Shown one piece after another: positions 56,873-64,000 of a stretch of 64,000 nt of DNA. Origin of the DNA: Conexibacter stalactiti. Its GTDB lineage: Bacteria > Actinomycetota > Thermoleophilia > Solirubrobacterales > Solirubrobacteraceae. The notes below the pieces were generated by a model that saw nothing but the letters and a program-made list of their open reading frames with translations, searched no databases and was not told where the DNA came from. Where the stretch lies: assembly GCF_035967765.1 (NCBI RefSeq), contig NZ_JAYWIT010000023.1; one strand, given 5' to 3'. The position numbers were made by a program, and so were the translations under genes. Position 1 is the stretch's first letter. Each line of letters opens with the position of its first letter.

Positions 56873-58294
56873 CCGGCGCGCCGCCTTCTGTGCGTACATG
56901 CGCTCGTCGGCGGTGCGCAGCGCGCGCTCTGCGTCGCGCTCGCCGGGCGCCAGCAGCGCCTGGCCGCACGACGCCTCGACGCGAAAGCCGTCGCCCGTCT
57001 CGGCGAGCGCGGCGGCCGCGCGCGCCGGCAGCTGGTCGCTGCCGCCCGCCACCGGCGCCAGCACGCAGAACTCGTCGCCGCCCATGCGATATGCGAAGCC
57101 GCCGGCCGCGGTCGCCGCCGCGTCGAGGCGGCGACCGGCACGCGCCAGCAGCGCGTCGCCGGCGAGATGGCCGAAGGTGTCGTTGAAGCGCTTGAAGCCG
57201 TCGAGGTCGAGCAGCACCAGCTGGTGGCCGGCGCCGCCCGGCGCGGCGGCCGCGTCGGCGAGGTCGCGCATCAGCGCGCGGCGATTGCGCAGGCCGGTGA
57301 CGTCGTCGGTCAGCGCCTCGCGGTCGCGCGCGTCGAGCAGCCGCCGGGCGGTCCGGAAGGTCACCGCGAAGCGGGCGAGCACCGCCGCCAGCGCCGCCGC
57401 CGCGAGCCACACGGCCGCCGTCTCCGCCTGCTCGTGGTGGTCGACGACGAGGATCGCGACGCAGGCCGCACCGCACGCGATCGGCGCGACGACGCGGTGG
57501 CGCTCCTCGCGCAGCACCGCGAGCGGCTCGGCCGGCTGCCACGCCGCCGCGCCGAGCAGCAGCGAGGCGAACAGGTAGGCGTTCGTCAGCAGCCCGCCCT
57601 CGTCGTAGGGACCCTGCGCGGTCTCGTAGAGGTAGACGCCGTCGGCGGCGGCGCTCACCAGCAGGCCGCCGGCCAGCAACAGCGTCGCGCGGTCGAGCCG
57701 ACCGGCCCGCAGGCCCACGTAGCCGGCGGCGGCGAGCGCGAGCACGAGGTCGCCGACCGGGTAGGCGAGGTTGGTGAGGAACTGCGCCGTCGACTCGCCG
57801 CCGACCGTCCCCAGCGGAGCGATCAGCAGCAGCGCGCCGGCCGCGGCGATCGTCAGCGCCGCGATCAGGCCGTCGAGCCAGACGACGCCGTTGTCGACGT
57901 GCACTCGCGCGCGGGCGAGCAGCAGCAGGCCGGCCGCCGCGCACGGGAAGAACAGCAGGTAGAAGGCGTCGGCGAGCGAGGGGATCGGCAGCTCGGCGCC
58001 GCCGACCGTCGTCAGCCGCACCGTCAGGTCGCCGGCGGCCCAGCTCAGCAGCGCCGCGCCGATCGCCGCCCACGCCAGCCGCTCCCGCGGCCGCACCGCG
58101 ACGCGCACGAAGGTGACCCCCGCCGCGCCGAAGGCGACGACGAGCGCGGTCGCGGCGGCGAGCGGCCGCTCGCCGCGGCCGGCGAGCGTCGCGCACGCGT
58201 AGGCGAGCGCGAGCGCTCCCAGCAGCGCGTACGCCGCCCGCGGCGAGCGCCACGCGCGCGGGCGCGACGACAGCGGGAGGGCGGCGACGCTCAT
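56846..58294 (-). CDS. Membrane-bound diguanylate cyclase (GGDEF domain)
   Basis: 482 aa. About nine hydrophobic segments fill residues 20-300 (AAYALLGALALAYACATL, AFYLLFFPCAAAGLLLLARA, TIAAAGALLLIAPLG, AAVWLAAAALAAVLARFAVTF), followed by a GGDEF domain starting REALTDDVTGLRNRRAL with an intact YRMGGDEFCVLAP active site. No RxxD inhibitory site is seen five residues upstream, so product inhibition may be lacking. It makes cyclic di-GMP. The last bases overlap operator H. No link to the catabolic genes is evident. Confidence 0.92.
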   Translation of the reverse strand: MSVAALPLSSRPRAWRSPRAAYALLGALALAYACATLAGRGERPLAAATALVVAFGAAGVTFVRVAVRPRERLAWAAIGAALLSWAAGDLTVRLTTVGGAELPIPSLADAFYLLFFPCAAAGLLLLARARVHVDNGVVWLDGLIAALTIAAAGALLLIAPLGTVGGESTAQFLTNLAYPVGDLVLALAAAGYVGLRAGRLDRATLLLAGGLLVSAAADGVYLYETAQGPYDEGGLLTNAYLFASLLLGAAAWQPAEPLAVLREERHRVVAPIACGAACVAILVVDHHEQAETAAVWLAAAALAAVLARFAVTFRTARRLLDARDREALTDDVTGLRNRRALMRDLADAAAAPGGAGHQLVLLDLDGFKRFNDTFGHLAGDALLARAGRRLDAAATAAGGFAYRMGGDEFCVLAPVAGGSDQLPARAAAALAETGDGFRVEASCGQALLAPGERDAERALRTADERMYAQKAARRLAHTDRSV

Positions 58295-58318
58295 CACCGC
58301 GAATATCGGCAGCGACGG

Positions 58319-58341
58319 CGATCGGCTGAAGTGGCCGATCG
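58319..58341. promoter_or_regulatory. Inverted repeat upstream of the GGDEF gene
   Basis: CGATCGGC (58319-58326) and GCCGATCG (58334-58341) are perfect arms 7 nt apart, 25 nt before the GGDEF start on the minus strand. Could be an operator or a leader hairpin. Confidence 0.4.
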
Positions 58342-58361
58342 CGCCCGCTTCGGGCCGGTCG

Positions 58362-58393
58362 GCTGCCGCGCGGCGCCCCGACCGCGCGGCAGC
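58362..58393 (-). terminator. Hairpin terminator after the FG-GAP gene
   Basis: Perfect 12-bp stem (GCTGCCGCGCGG with CCGCGCGGCAGC) and 8-nt loop, beginning 8 nt past the FG-GAP stop codon. No U-tract. Confidence 0.6.
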
Positions 58394-58401
58394 GAACGCG
58401 C

Positions 58402-60408
58402 CTACCGCGCCCGCACCACCGTGAAGGCGGAGCGAATCGCGGCGGCGCGGTTGCCGGCCGCGTCGGCGGCGGTCGCGGTCAGGCGGTAGCGGCCGACGGG
58501 GAGCGCTCTGCGGCCGATCCGGCCGCTGAACGCGACGGCGTTGACGCCCTGGCGGCTGTTGCCGCGGACGAGCGAGCCGGCGGCGACGAAGCGCGTGCAC
58601 GGCTTTGCTCTCGCGCGCCGCAGCTTCGCCGTCGGGGCGACGCAGCGGCGGCCGCTGCGGCGGCCCGCGGCGCGACGCTCGACGGTCAGCGTGACGCGCG
58701 CCGCCTCACTGAGCGTGAAGCGGATCGTCGTGCCGCGCTTGGGTGCTCTTCTGCCACGCGCGGCGGTCTGCGCCGTCGCCCCGCTCGCGACGGCGAAGCT
58801 CGTCGGGGAGAGACGCAGGGCGCTCAGGCGCGGCGCGGTTCTGTCGGTCGCTCTGGCCGGCGGGACGCCGCCTCCGCCGCCGCCTCCGCCGCCGCCTCTG
58901 CCCCCGCCGCCCGCCAGCGCCGTGACCGCCGCCGTCAGCGGGATCGAACGCGTGCCCGCGGCCGTGTTGTCGGCGAGCGTCAGCGTCGCCGCGACGGCGC
59001 CGGCGGCCGCGCCAGGGGTGAAGCGCAGCGTCAGCTCGCAGCTCGCGCCGACCGCGAGCGAGCGGCCGCTGCAGCCGTCGGCGGCGATCGTGACGCCGCT
59101 GCCGGCCGGCGCGACCGCCGCCGCGCCGACGCGGTAGAAGCCGGGCCCGCCGCTCGTCACTCTGACCGTCCGCTCGACCGCCGCACCGCCGGCCGGCGCG
59201 CTGCCGAAGTCGACGGCGGCGGTGCCGCTCCCGGTGGCGCCGTTGAGGTTGCGCACGAGCGTCAGCGTGTCGCTGTCGGAGGTCGTGTGGACGAGGTCGG
59301 GCTGGCCGTCGCCGGTGACGTCGCCGAGCGCGACGTCGAAGCTCGTCCCGGTGGTCGCGATCGAGCCGCCGGGGATCGTCGCGAAGCCGCCGGCCGCGCC
59401 GCTGCCGGCGAACAGCTCGACCGCTCCCTCACCGCCGACGAGCAGGTCGTCGCGGCCGTCGGCGTCGACGTCGCCGAGCGCCATCCCGGCGACGAAGACC
59501 ATTCCGGCCTCGAAGATCTGCGGCTGGTCGGCGAAGCTGCCGTCGCCGGTCGACAGCAGCGTGCCGACGTCGTCGCCGCTCATGCGCGTGAAGATCAGGT
59601 CGTCGCGGGCTGCGCCGTCGAGGTCGCCGGCGATCACGGCGTTGCCGGTCTCGTCCACGATCGAGTGGAACTCCAGTCTCCCGCCTCTGTTGAGGTACAG
59701 CTCGCTGATCGTCTGCGGCTGTCCGGAGCCGGTGATCACGTCGAGCCCGGTGTCGCCGACGAAGTCGCCGATCGCGATCGAGTTGACTCTCGAGAAGCCG
59801 AGCGTGTCGATCGCCGGCGCAAGCAGTCTGCCGCTGCCGTCGCCGGCCATCACGACGAGGTCGTAGTCGTCGCCGGCGACGACGTCGAGCCGGCCGTCGC
59901 CGGTGATGTCGGCGACCCGCAGCGCGGCGGCCGAGTTCGGGCCGTCAGTGGTCATCGCGAACGGCGAGCCGGGCGCCGGCGCGAAGCCGCCGGCGCCGTC
60001 GCCGAGCAGGACCGACACTCTGCCGGCGTCGCCGCCGACCGCGGCGGCGCTGAGCAGGTCGACGTGGCCGTCGCCGTTCATGTCGCCGGTCGCGACGGCG
60101 ACGGGCAGGTTGTGGCCGGTCTCGTGCGCGGTCGGCGGCAGGAAGCCGGTCGCGCTGCCGCGGAAGAGCTGGATCGCCTGCTCGTCGCGGTTGCCGACGA
60201 CGGCGTCGTCGAAGCCGTCGCGGTCGACGTCGGCGAGCACCACGCCCTCCGGCTGGTCGAGCGTCGTGCGCGTGTCCGGCGGGGCGAGCGTCAGCTCGGC
60301 CTGCGCGGGAGCCGCGGCGAGCGCGACCGCCAGCAGGCAGGCCGGCAGCACGGCGGCGGCGCGCAACGGCCGGCGGCGGGGCGTTGGAAGGTCGCGTGAG
60401 AGGAGCAT
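58402..60408 (-). CDS. Exported FG-GAP/VCBS repeat protein with choice-of-anchor-like domain
   Basis: 668 aa, ATG at 60408 chosen because a signal peptide follows (AAAVLPACLLAVALAAAPAQA). Residues ~50-400 hold seven FG-GAP-type repeats with calcium-loop motifs such as DVDRDGFDDAVVG, DMNGDGHVDLL, DITGDGRLDVVAG, DVDADGRDDLLVG and DVTGDGQPDLVHT, probably a beta-propeller. Then a choice-of-anchor D-like beta domain (DFGSAPAGGAAVERTVRV), a polyglycine linker and a basic, Arg-rich Ig-like end (GRYRLTATAADAAGNRAAAIRSAF). Surface or secreted; ligand unknown. AGA arginine codons are frequent. Confidence 0.9.
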   Translation of the reverse strand: MLLSRDLPTPRRRPLRAAAVLPACLLAVALAAAPAQAELTLAPPDTRTTLDQPEGVVLADVDRDGFDDAVVGNRDEQAIQLFRGSATGFLPPTAHETGHNLPVAVATGDMNGDGHVDLLSAAAVGGDAGRVSVLLGDGAGGFAPAPGSPFAMTTDGPNSAAALRVADITGDGRLDVVAGDDYDLVVMAGDGSGRLLAPAIDTLGFSRVNSIAIGDFVGDTGLDVITGSGQPQTISELYLNRGGRLEFHSIVDETGNAVIAGDLDGAARDDLIFTRMSGDDVGTLLSTGDGSFADQPQIFEAGMVFVAGMALGDVDADGRDDLLVGGEGAVELFAGSGAAGGFATIPGGSIATTGTSFDVALGDVTGDGQPDLVHTTSDSDTLTLVRNLNGATGSGTAAVDFGSAPAGGAAVERTVRVTSGGPGFYRVGAAAVAPAGSGVTIAADGCSGRSLAVGASCELTLRFTPGAAAGAVAATLTLADNTAAGTRSIPLTAAVTALAGGGGRGGGGGGGGGGVPPARATDRTAPRLSALRLSPTSFAVASGATAQTAARGRRAPKRGTTIRFTLSEAARVTLTVERRAAGRRSGRRCVAPTAKLRRARAKPCTRFVAAGSLVRGNSRQGVNAVAFSGRIGRRALPVGRYRLTATAADAAGNRAAAIRSAFTVVRAR

Positions 60409-60451
60409 GGACGGCAGCCTCCCGCGCGCCCCGCGCACCCGCATGAGGGGT

Positions 60452-60503
60452 CACCCCCCAACTTCGCCGACCTGGGGGTGGCGCGGCGGCGCGCGCCGCC
60501 GCG
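60452..60503 (-). terminator. Two hairpins after the NRPS gene
   Basis: 60482-60503 is a perfect 22-bp GC palindrome starting 21 nt past the NRPS stop; 60452-60480 holds CACCCCC/GGGGGTG arms. Together a plausible U-less terminator between the NRPS and the FG-GAP gene. Confidence 0.5.
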
Positions 60504-60524
60504 TTGCGATCGCGCGCCGCCCGC

Positions 60525-63500
60525 TCAGCCGCGCGTCGCCGGCGGCGGCAGGTAGCCGACGCTGACGAGGTAGTCGAGCGTGCGCCACGTGTAGGCGGCG
60601 TCCAACGGCGGCAGGCCGGGGCCGGGCAGGCGCGGCTCCAGCGCCCAGTCGTCGCCGATCGGCGGTTCGCCGTAGAGCTGCTCCCAACCGTCGCCGTCGA
60701 GGCCGAACTCGGCGAAGACGGCGGCCGCGGCGTTGGTCGCGCCGGCCGCGCGCAGGCGCTGCTGCCAGGCGTCGAGCGGCAGCGGCTCCAGCGCGTAGCC
60801 GTAGGTGGCGACGGCGCGCAGGACCGGCTCGAAGGCGGTGACGGTCGCCGGCGGATAGGTGAGGACGGGGGTCGTCGCGAACGGCGCATGCGCGACCGCG
60901 GCCGCGAGGTCGTCGACCGGCGCCCACGGCTCCCAGCCGCCCCAGCGCGGGTAGGCGCCCAGCTCGATGCAGCCGCGGATCAGCCGCACGGCGGCGTCGT
61001 GCGTCGAGGTCGCGCCAGAGTGCTCGGCGCCCATCGCGCGCGGCAGCCGCACGACGTCGACGGGCAGGCCCTCGCGCGCGGCGGCGAGCGCCATCCGCTC
61101 GGCGACCCACTTCGTCTCGGCGTAGCCGCCGCCCTCCGGCGGAGCGGTCGCGACGTCGCCGCGCTCGACCAGCCGGCCCTCGTCGAGCACGAGCCCGGTC
61201 GAGATCGAGGAGACGTAGCGCAGCGGGATGTCGCCGGCCAGCCGCGCCAGCCGCAGCACGGTGCGCGTCCCCTCGACGTTCGGCGCGCGCAGGCGGCCGT
61301 AGTCGTAGAGGTGGTGGACCATCGCGCCGCTGTGGACGATCGCGTCCAGCTCGGAGGCGAGCTGCGCGAACGCCTCCTCGCTCAGCCCGAAGCGCGGCAG
61401 CGCGAGGTCGCCGGGCAGCACGACGACGCGCGCCCAGTCGGCGGAGAGGTCGCGGCGCTCGGCCAGCAGCGCGCGCTGCAGTCGCTCCGCTCCGCCGATC
61501 ACCGACGGCGCGCGCACGAGCGCGATCACGCGGCCGCCCTCGGCGCGCGTCGCCGTCGCAAGCTCGGCCAGCAGGTGCGGCCCGATGAAGCCGCTGGCGC
61601 CGGTCAGCAGGATCGTGCGCCCGCCGCTGCGCGGGGCGCGCGCGACCGGCACGATCCCGTCCAGCCGCGGCTCCATCTCGGCCGCCCAGTCGATCGCGAC
61701 CGCGGCGCCGGCGCCGTCGACGGCGGCCAGCAGCCGCGCGACGGTCGGGGCGGCGTACAGCTCCTGCACCGCCAGCTCGTGGCCGAGCTGCTCCGAGAGC
61801 CCGCCGACGCACTCGACCGCGTCGAGCGAGTCGCCGCCGAGCGCGAAGAAGTCGTCGTCGATCCCGACCTCGTCCAGCTCCAGCACCCGCGCGAAGACCT
61901 CGGCGATGCGCTCCTCGCGCGCGCTGCGCGGAGCGACGTAGGCGCCGTCGAGGTCGGCACGGCGCAGCGGCGGCGCCGGCAGCGCCTTGCGGTCGAACTT
62001 GCCGTTCGGCGTCAGCGCGAACCGCTCGACGCGCGTGAAGGTCGTCGGGACCATGTACTCGGGCAGGATCGAGCGCGCGTGCGCGCGCACCTCGGCGGCC
62101 GAGGGCGCCGGCTCGGTCGCCGTGTAGTAGGCGGCGAGCTGCTCGCCGCGGCGGCCGTGGGTGACGGCGATCGCGATCGCGTCGACGATCGCGGGATGGG
62201 AGGTCAGCGCCGCCTCGACCTCCTGCGGCTCGATCCGGTAGCCGCGGATCTCGATCTGGTCGTCGGCGCGGCCGTGGAAGTCGATCTCGCCATCAGCGCG
62301 CCAGCAGCCGAGGTCGCCGCTGCGGTACATGCGCGCATCGGGACCGTCGCCGTAGGGGTCGGGCCGGAACCGCTCGGCGGTCAGGTCGGGGCGGTTGCGG
62401 TAGCCGCGCGCGACCTGCACGCCGCCGATCCAGATCTCGCCGATCGCCCCCGGCGCGACCTCTCTCAGGTGCGGGTCGAGGATGTGGATCAGCACGCCGC
62501 GCAGCGGGCGGCCGATCGTCGGCGGCGCGTCGCCGTCGGACGGGACGATCCCCTCCGTCGCGATCACGGTCGTCTCGGTCGGCCCGTACATGTTGACGAG
62601 CGGGTAGGGCGTGTCGGCGGCCGGCCGCGCCAGCAGCGCCGCGCCGCCGGTCGACAGCCAGCGCATCTTCGGCAGGCGGCGGTACAGCTCGCCGCGGCCG
62701 AACAGCATCGCGACGAGCGCGGTGGCGACCATCGTGACGGTGATCTCGTGCTCGGCCATCCAGTCGACGAGCGCGCGCGGGTCGCGCCGCAGCACGCGCG
62801 GCGAGATGTGCAGCGAGGCGCCGGCGAAGAGCGGGTGCCAGATCTCCATCACGGTCGCGTCGAAGGAGGGCGAGGCGGTCTGCGCGAAGCGGTCCTCACG
62901 CGTCGCTCCGCACTGCCACGCGAGCGCCTGCACGAGGTTCGCGAGCGAGCGATGCTCGACCTCGACGCCCTTCGGGCGGCCGGTCGAGCCGGAGGTGAAG
63001 ACGATGTAGGCGAGGCTGCGGGGGCCGGGCGGGTCGGCCGGCGGGCTGTCGGCCTCGCGGCCGGCGTGGTCGTGCTCCTCGGGATCGGCGGAGAGGTGGA
63101 TCGCGCGGTCGGCGGTCGCGGCGAGCACCTCCGGCGGCGTCGTCTCGTCGACCAGCACGGCGACGGGGTCGGTGTCCTCGAGGATCAACGCGACGCGCTC
63201 CTGCGGGTACTCCGGGTCGATCGGGACGTAGGCGGAGCCGGCCTTCAGCGTCGCCAGTGCGCCGAGCACCATCTCGGTCGACGGTCCGACGCAGAGCGCG
63301 ACGCAGCGCTCGTCGCCGGCGCCGTGGGCGCGCAGCACGTGCGCGAGCCGGTTGGCGCGCGCGTCGAGCTCGCGGTAGGTCAGCGAGCTGCGCCCGTCGG
63401 AGACCGCCAGCGCCTCCGGCGTCGCGGCCGCGTGGCCGGCGACGTGGTCGACGATCGTCCGCTCCAGCGCGAACGCGGCCGTCGTCTCGGTGGTGCGCGC

Positions 63501-63527
63501 CTCGTCGGGCGTCGTCGGCTGCGGCAT
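60525..63527 (-). CDS. Single-module NRPS-like enzyme: adenylation, carrier and thioester-reductase domains
   Basis: 1000 aa. Adenylation domain (~25-515) with YIVFTSGSTGRPKGVEVEHRSL, NMYGPTETTV, YRSGDLGCWRADGEIDFHGRADDQIEIRGYRIEPQEVEAAL and NGKFDRKALP; carrier domain (~535-610) with phosphopantetheine serine in DDFFALGGDSLDAVE; NAD(P)H reductase domain (~640-1000) with ILLTGASGFIGPHLLAELA, YVSSISTG and GGYAETKWVAERMAL. It would load an amino or carboxylic acid and release it as aldehyde or alcohol. No condensation domain and no tailoring genes lie in view; a phosphopantetheinyl transferase must come from elsewhere. Confidence 0.93.
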   Translation of the reverse strand: MPQPTTPDEARTTETTAAFALERTIVDHVAGHAAATPEALAVSDGRSSLTYRELDARANRLAHVLRAHGAGDERCVALCVGPSTEMVLGALATLKAGSAYVPIDPEYPQERVALILEDTDPVAVLVDETTPPEVLAATADRAIHLSADPEEHDHAGREADSPPADPPGPRSLAYIVFTSGSTGRPKGVEVEHRSLANLVQALAWQCGATREDRFAQTASPSFDATVMEIWHPLFAGASLHISPRVLRRDPRALVDWMAEHEITVTMVATALVAMLFGRGELYRRLPKMRWLSTGGAALLARPAADTPYPLVNMYGPTETTVIATEGIVPSDGDAPPTIGRPLRGVLIHILDPHLREVAPGAIGEIWIGGVQVARGYRNRPDLTAERFRPDPYGDGPDARMYRSGDLGCWRADGEIDFHGRADDQIEIRGYRIEPQEVEAALTSHPAIVDAIAIAVTHGRRGEQLAAYYTATEPAPSAAEVRAHARSILPEYMVPTTFTRVERFALTPNGKFDRKALPAPPLRRADLDGAYVAPRSAREERIAEVFARVLELDEVGIDDDFFALGGDSLDAVECVGGLSEQLGHELAVQELYAAPTVARLLAAVDGAGAAVAIDWAAEMEPRLDGIVPVARAPRSGGRTILLTGASGFIGPHLLAELATATRAEGGRVIALVRAPSVIGGAERLQRALLAERRDLSADWARVVVLPGDLALPRFGLSEEAFAQLASELDAIVHSGAMVHHLYDYGRLRAPNVEGTRTVLRLARLAGDIPLRYVSSISTGLVLDEGRLVERGDVATAPPEGGGYAETKWVAERMALAAAREGLPVDVVRLPRAMGAEHSGATSTHDAAVRLIRGCIELGAYPRWGGWEPWAPVDDLAAAVAHAPFATTPVLTYPPATVTAFEPVLRAVATYGYALEPLPLDAWQQRLRAAGATNAAAAVFAEFGLDGDGWEQLYGEPPIGDDWALEPRLPGPGLPPLDAAYTWRTLDYLVSVGYLPPPATRG

Positions 63528-63565
63528 CGGGTCCCTCGTCCGGTCGACAGGTCCCCCGAGAGATC

Positions 63566-63595
63566 GGCGCCGCTTCGCGATCCTGAAGCGGCGCC
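63566..63595 (-). terminator. Hairpin terminator after the partial membrane-protein gene
   Basis: Perfect 11-bp stem (GGCGCCGCTTC with GAAGCGGCGCC), 8-nt loop, starting 19 nt past the stop of the downstream-running gene at 63615. Separates it from the NRPS gene. Confidence 0.6.
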
Positions 63596-63614
63596 CCGAG
63601 CCGTCAGGCCGCGC

Positions 63615-64000
63615 TCAGCGCGGCCCCGTCCAGCCGCTCAACCATGCCCGCGGGCGGTTGGGCGGCAGCAGCGCGACGAGCAGGATCACGACGGCGGTGA
63701 CGCCGAAGTAGGTGTACAGCGAGGCCGTGCCCTCGTTGTTGCCCGTCGAGGTCTGACCGAACGAGAGGCAGGCGAAGACGAGCAGCGCCAGCGCCAGCCC
63801 GACGAGCAGGATCGACTTGCTGCGGTGCGGCAGGAACTCGCCGCGCAGCAGGCTCACGACGAGGATCACGAAGACGGCGAACTCCAGCACCGAGAGGATC
63901 GCCCACAGCGCGTCGACGCCCGGGAAGGTCGCGACGAACGTGCCCTCGAACTGTCTCTCGATCCCCGCCGGCGCCTTCGCATCGCCGTCGAACAGCTTCT
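63615..64000 (-). CDS. Uncharacterised membrane protein (5' end outside window)
   Basis: The frame is open to the window edge; 127 residues are visible, so the GTG at 63890 is not needed as a start. The visible N-terminal part (LFDGDAKAPAGIERQFEGTFVATFPGVDALWAILSVLEFAVFV) leads into three hydrophobic segments: LWAILSVLEFAVFVILVVSLL, SILLVGLALALLVFACLSF and SLYTYFGVTAVVILLVALL. It ends PPNRPRAWLSGWTGPR. I do not recognise the family. Confidence 0.75.
   Translation of the reverse strand, partial: KLFDGDAKAPAGIERQFEGTFVATFPGVDALWAILSVLEFAVFVILVVSLLRGEFLPHRSKSILLVGLALALLVFACLSFGQTSTGNNEGTASLYTYFGVTAVVILLVALLPPNRPRAWLSGWTGPR

Noticed and set aside
58860..58920. Tandem repeat of CCGCCGCCTCC-like units
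   Set aside because: It encodes the polyglycine linker of the FG-GAP protein and is ordinary coding low complexity, not a CRISPR or satellite array.
63604..63906. Alternative 100-codon minus-strand frame near the window end
   Set aside because: Arg-rich shadow of the hydrophobic frame at 63615-64000, which has membrane segments and continues to the edge.

Overview
The window is 64 kb of very GC-rich bacterial chromosome. Genes are packed into long operons joined by ATGA, GTGA or TGATG overlaps, GTG starts are common, and LLM flavin oxidoreductases, acyl-CoA ligases and acyl-CoA dehydrogenases are abundant. This fits a high-GC actinobacterium. The FG-GAP/choice-of-anchor exported protein and the overall style recall Solirubrobacterales such as Conexibacter, but that placement is inference. 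I see no phage, insertion sequence, CRISPR array, rRNA gene or convincing intact tRNA gene.

Layout. 1-4.06 kb (+): the end of an indolepyruvate ferredoxin oxidoreductase, a Leu/Phe/Val dehydrogenase and an Lrp/AsnC regulator, probably for aromatic or branched amino acid breakdown. 4.06-12.7 kb (-): a six-gene peptide-use operon (fused DppD-DppF ATPase, M20 dipeptidase, S9 peptidase, DppC, lipoprotein DppA, DppB). 12.77-15.6 kb: an SDR (+) and a TetR/PLP-decarboxylase pair (-) with a clear palindromic operator. 15.6-16.1 kb: a gene-free stretch rich in inverted repeats, including a degenerate tRNA-like fold. 16.1-40.4 kb and 51.9-56.9 kb: acyl-CoA catabolism. 40.4-51.9 kb: amidase, FAD monooxygenase, EthD-like protein and a Liv-type ABC importer compressed into three genes, facing a large LuxR-type ATPase regulator. 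56.8-64 kb: GGDEF protein, FG-GAP exported protein, a one-module NRPS with terminal reductase, and a partial membrane protein.

Main result. Eight copies of an 18-bp palindrome close to ATACCGACCAGTCGGTAT lie in promoter regions across 31 kb. They stand before (i) a nine-gene operon joining an oligopeptide-type ABC importer to a thiolase, an HMG-CoA-synthase-like/DUF35 fusion and two SDRs; (ii) divergent crotonase genes, one leading an LLM oxidoreductase and a VOC protein; (iii) a CoA ligase-LLM operon; (iv) the TetR gene at 31806-32429; (v) two LLM genes and a divergent split crotonase; (vi) a CoA ligase with two acyl-CoA dehydrogenases and a divergent metallo-beta-lactamase-fold hydrolase; (vii) a VOC-ligase-nitroreductase-ligase operon; (viii) a MaoC hydratase. 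Most sites overlap recognisable sigma-70-type -35/-10 elements. The simplest reading is one TetR-controlled regulon of about 25 genes that imports a bulky carboxylate or conjugate, activates it with CoA, oxidises it with flavin enzymes and degrades it by beta-oxidation. The adjacent acyl-CoA dehydrogenase pair and the thiolase/DUF35 pair resemble sterol side-chain systems, but the substrate cannot be read from sequence.
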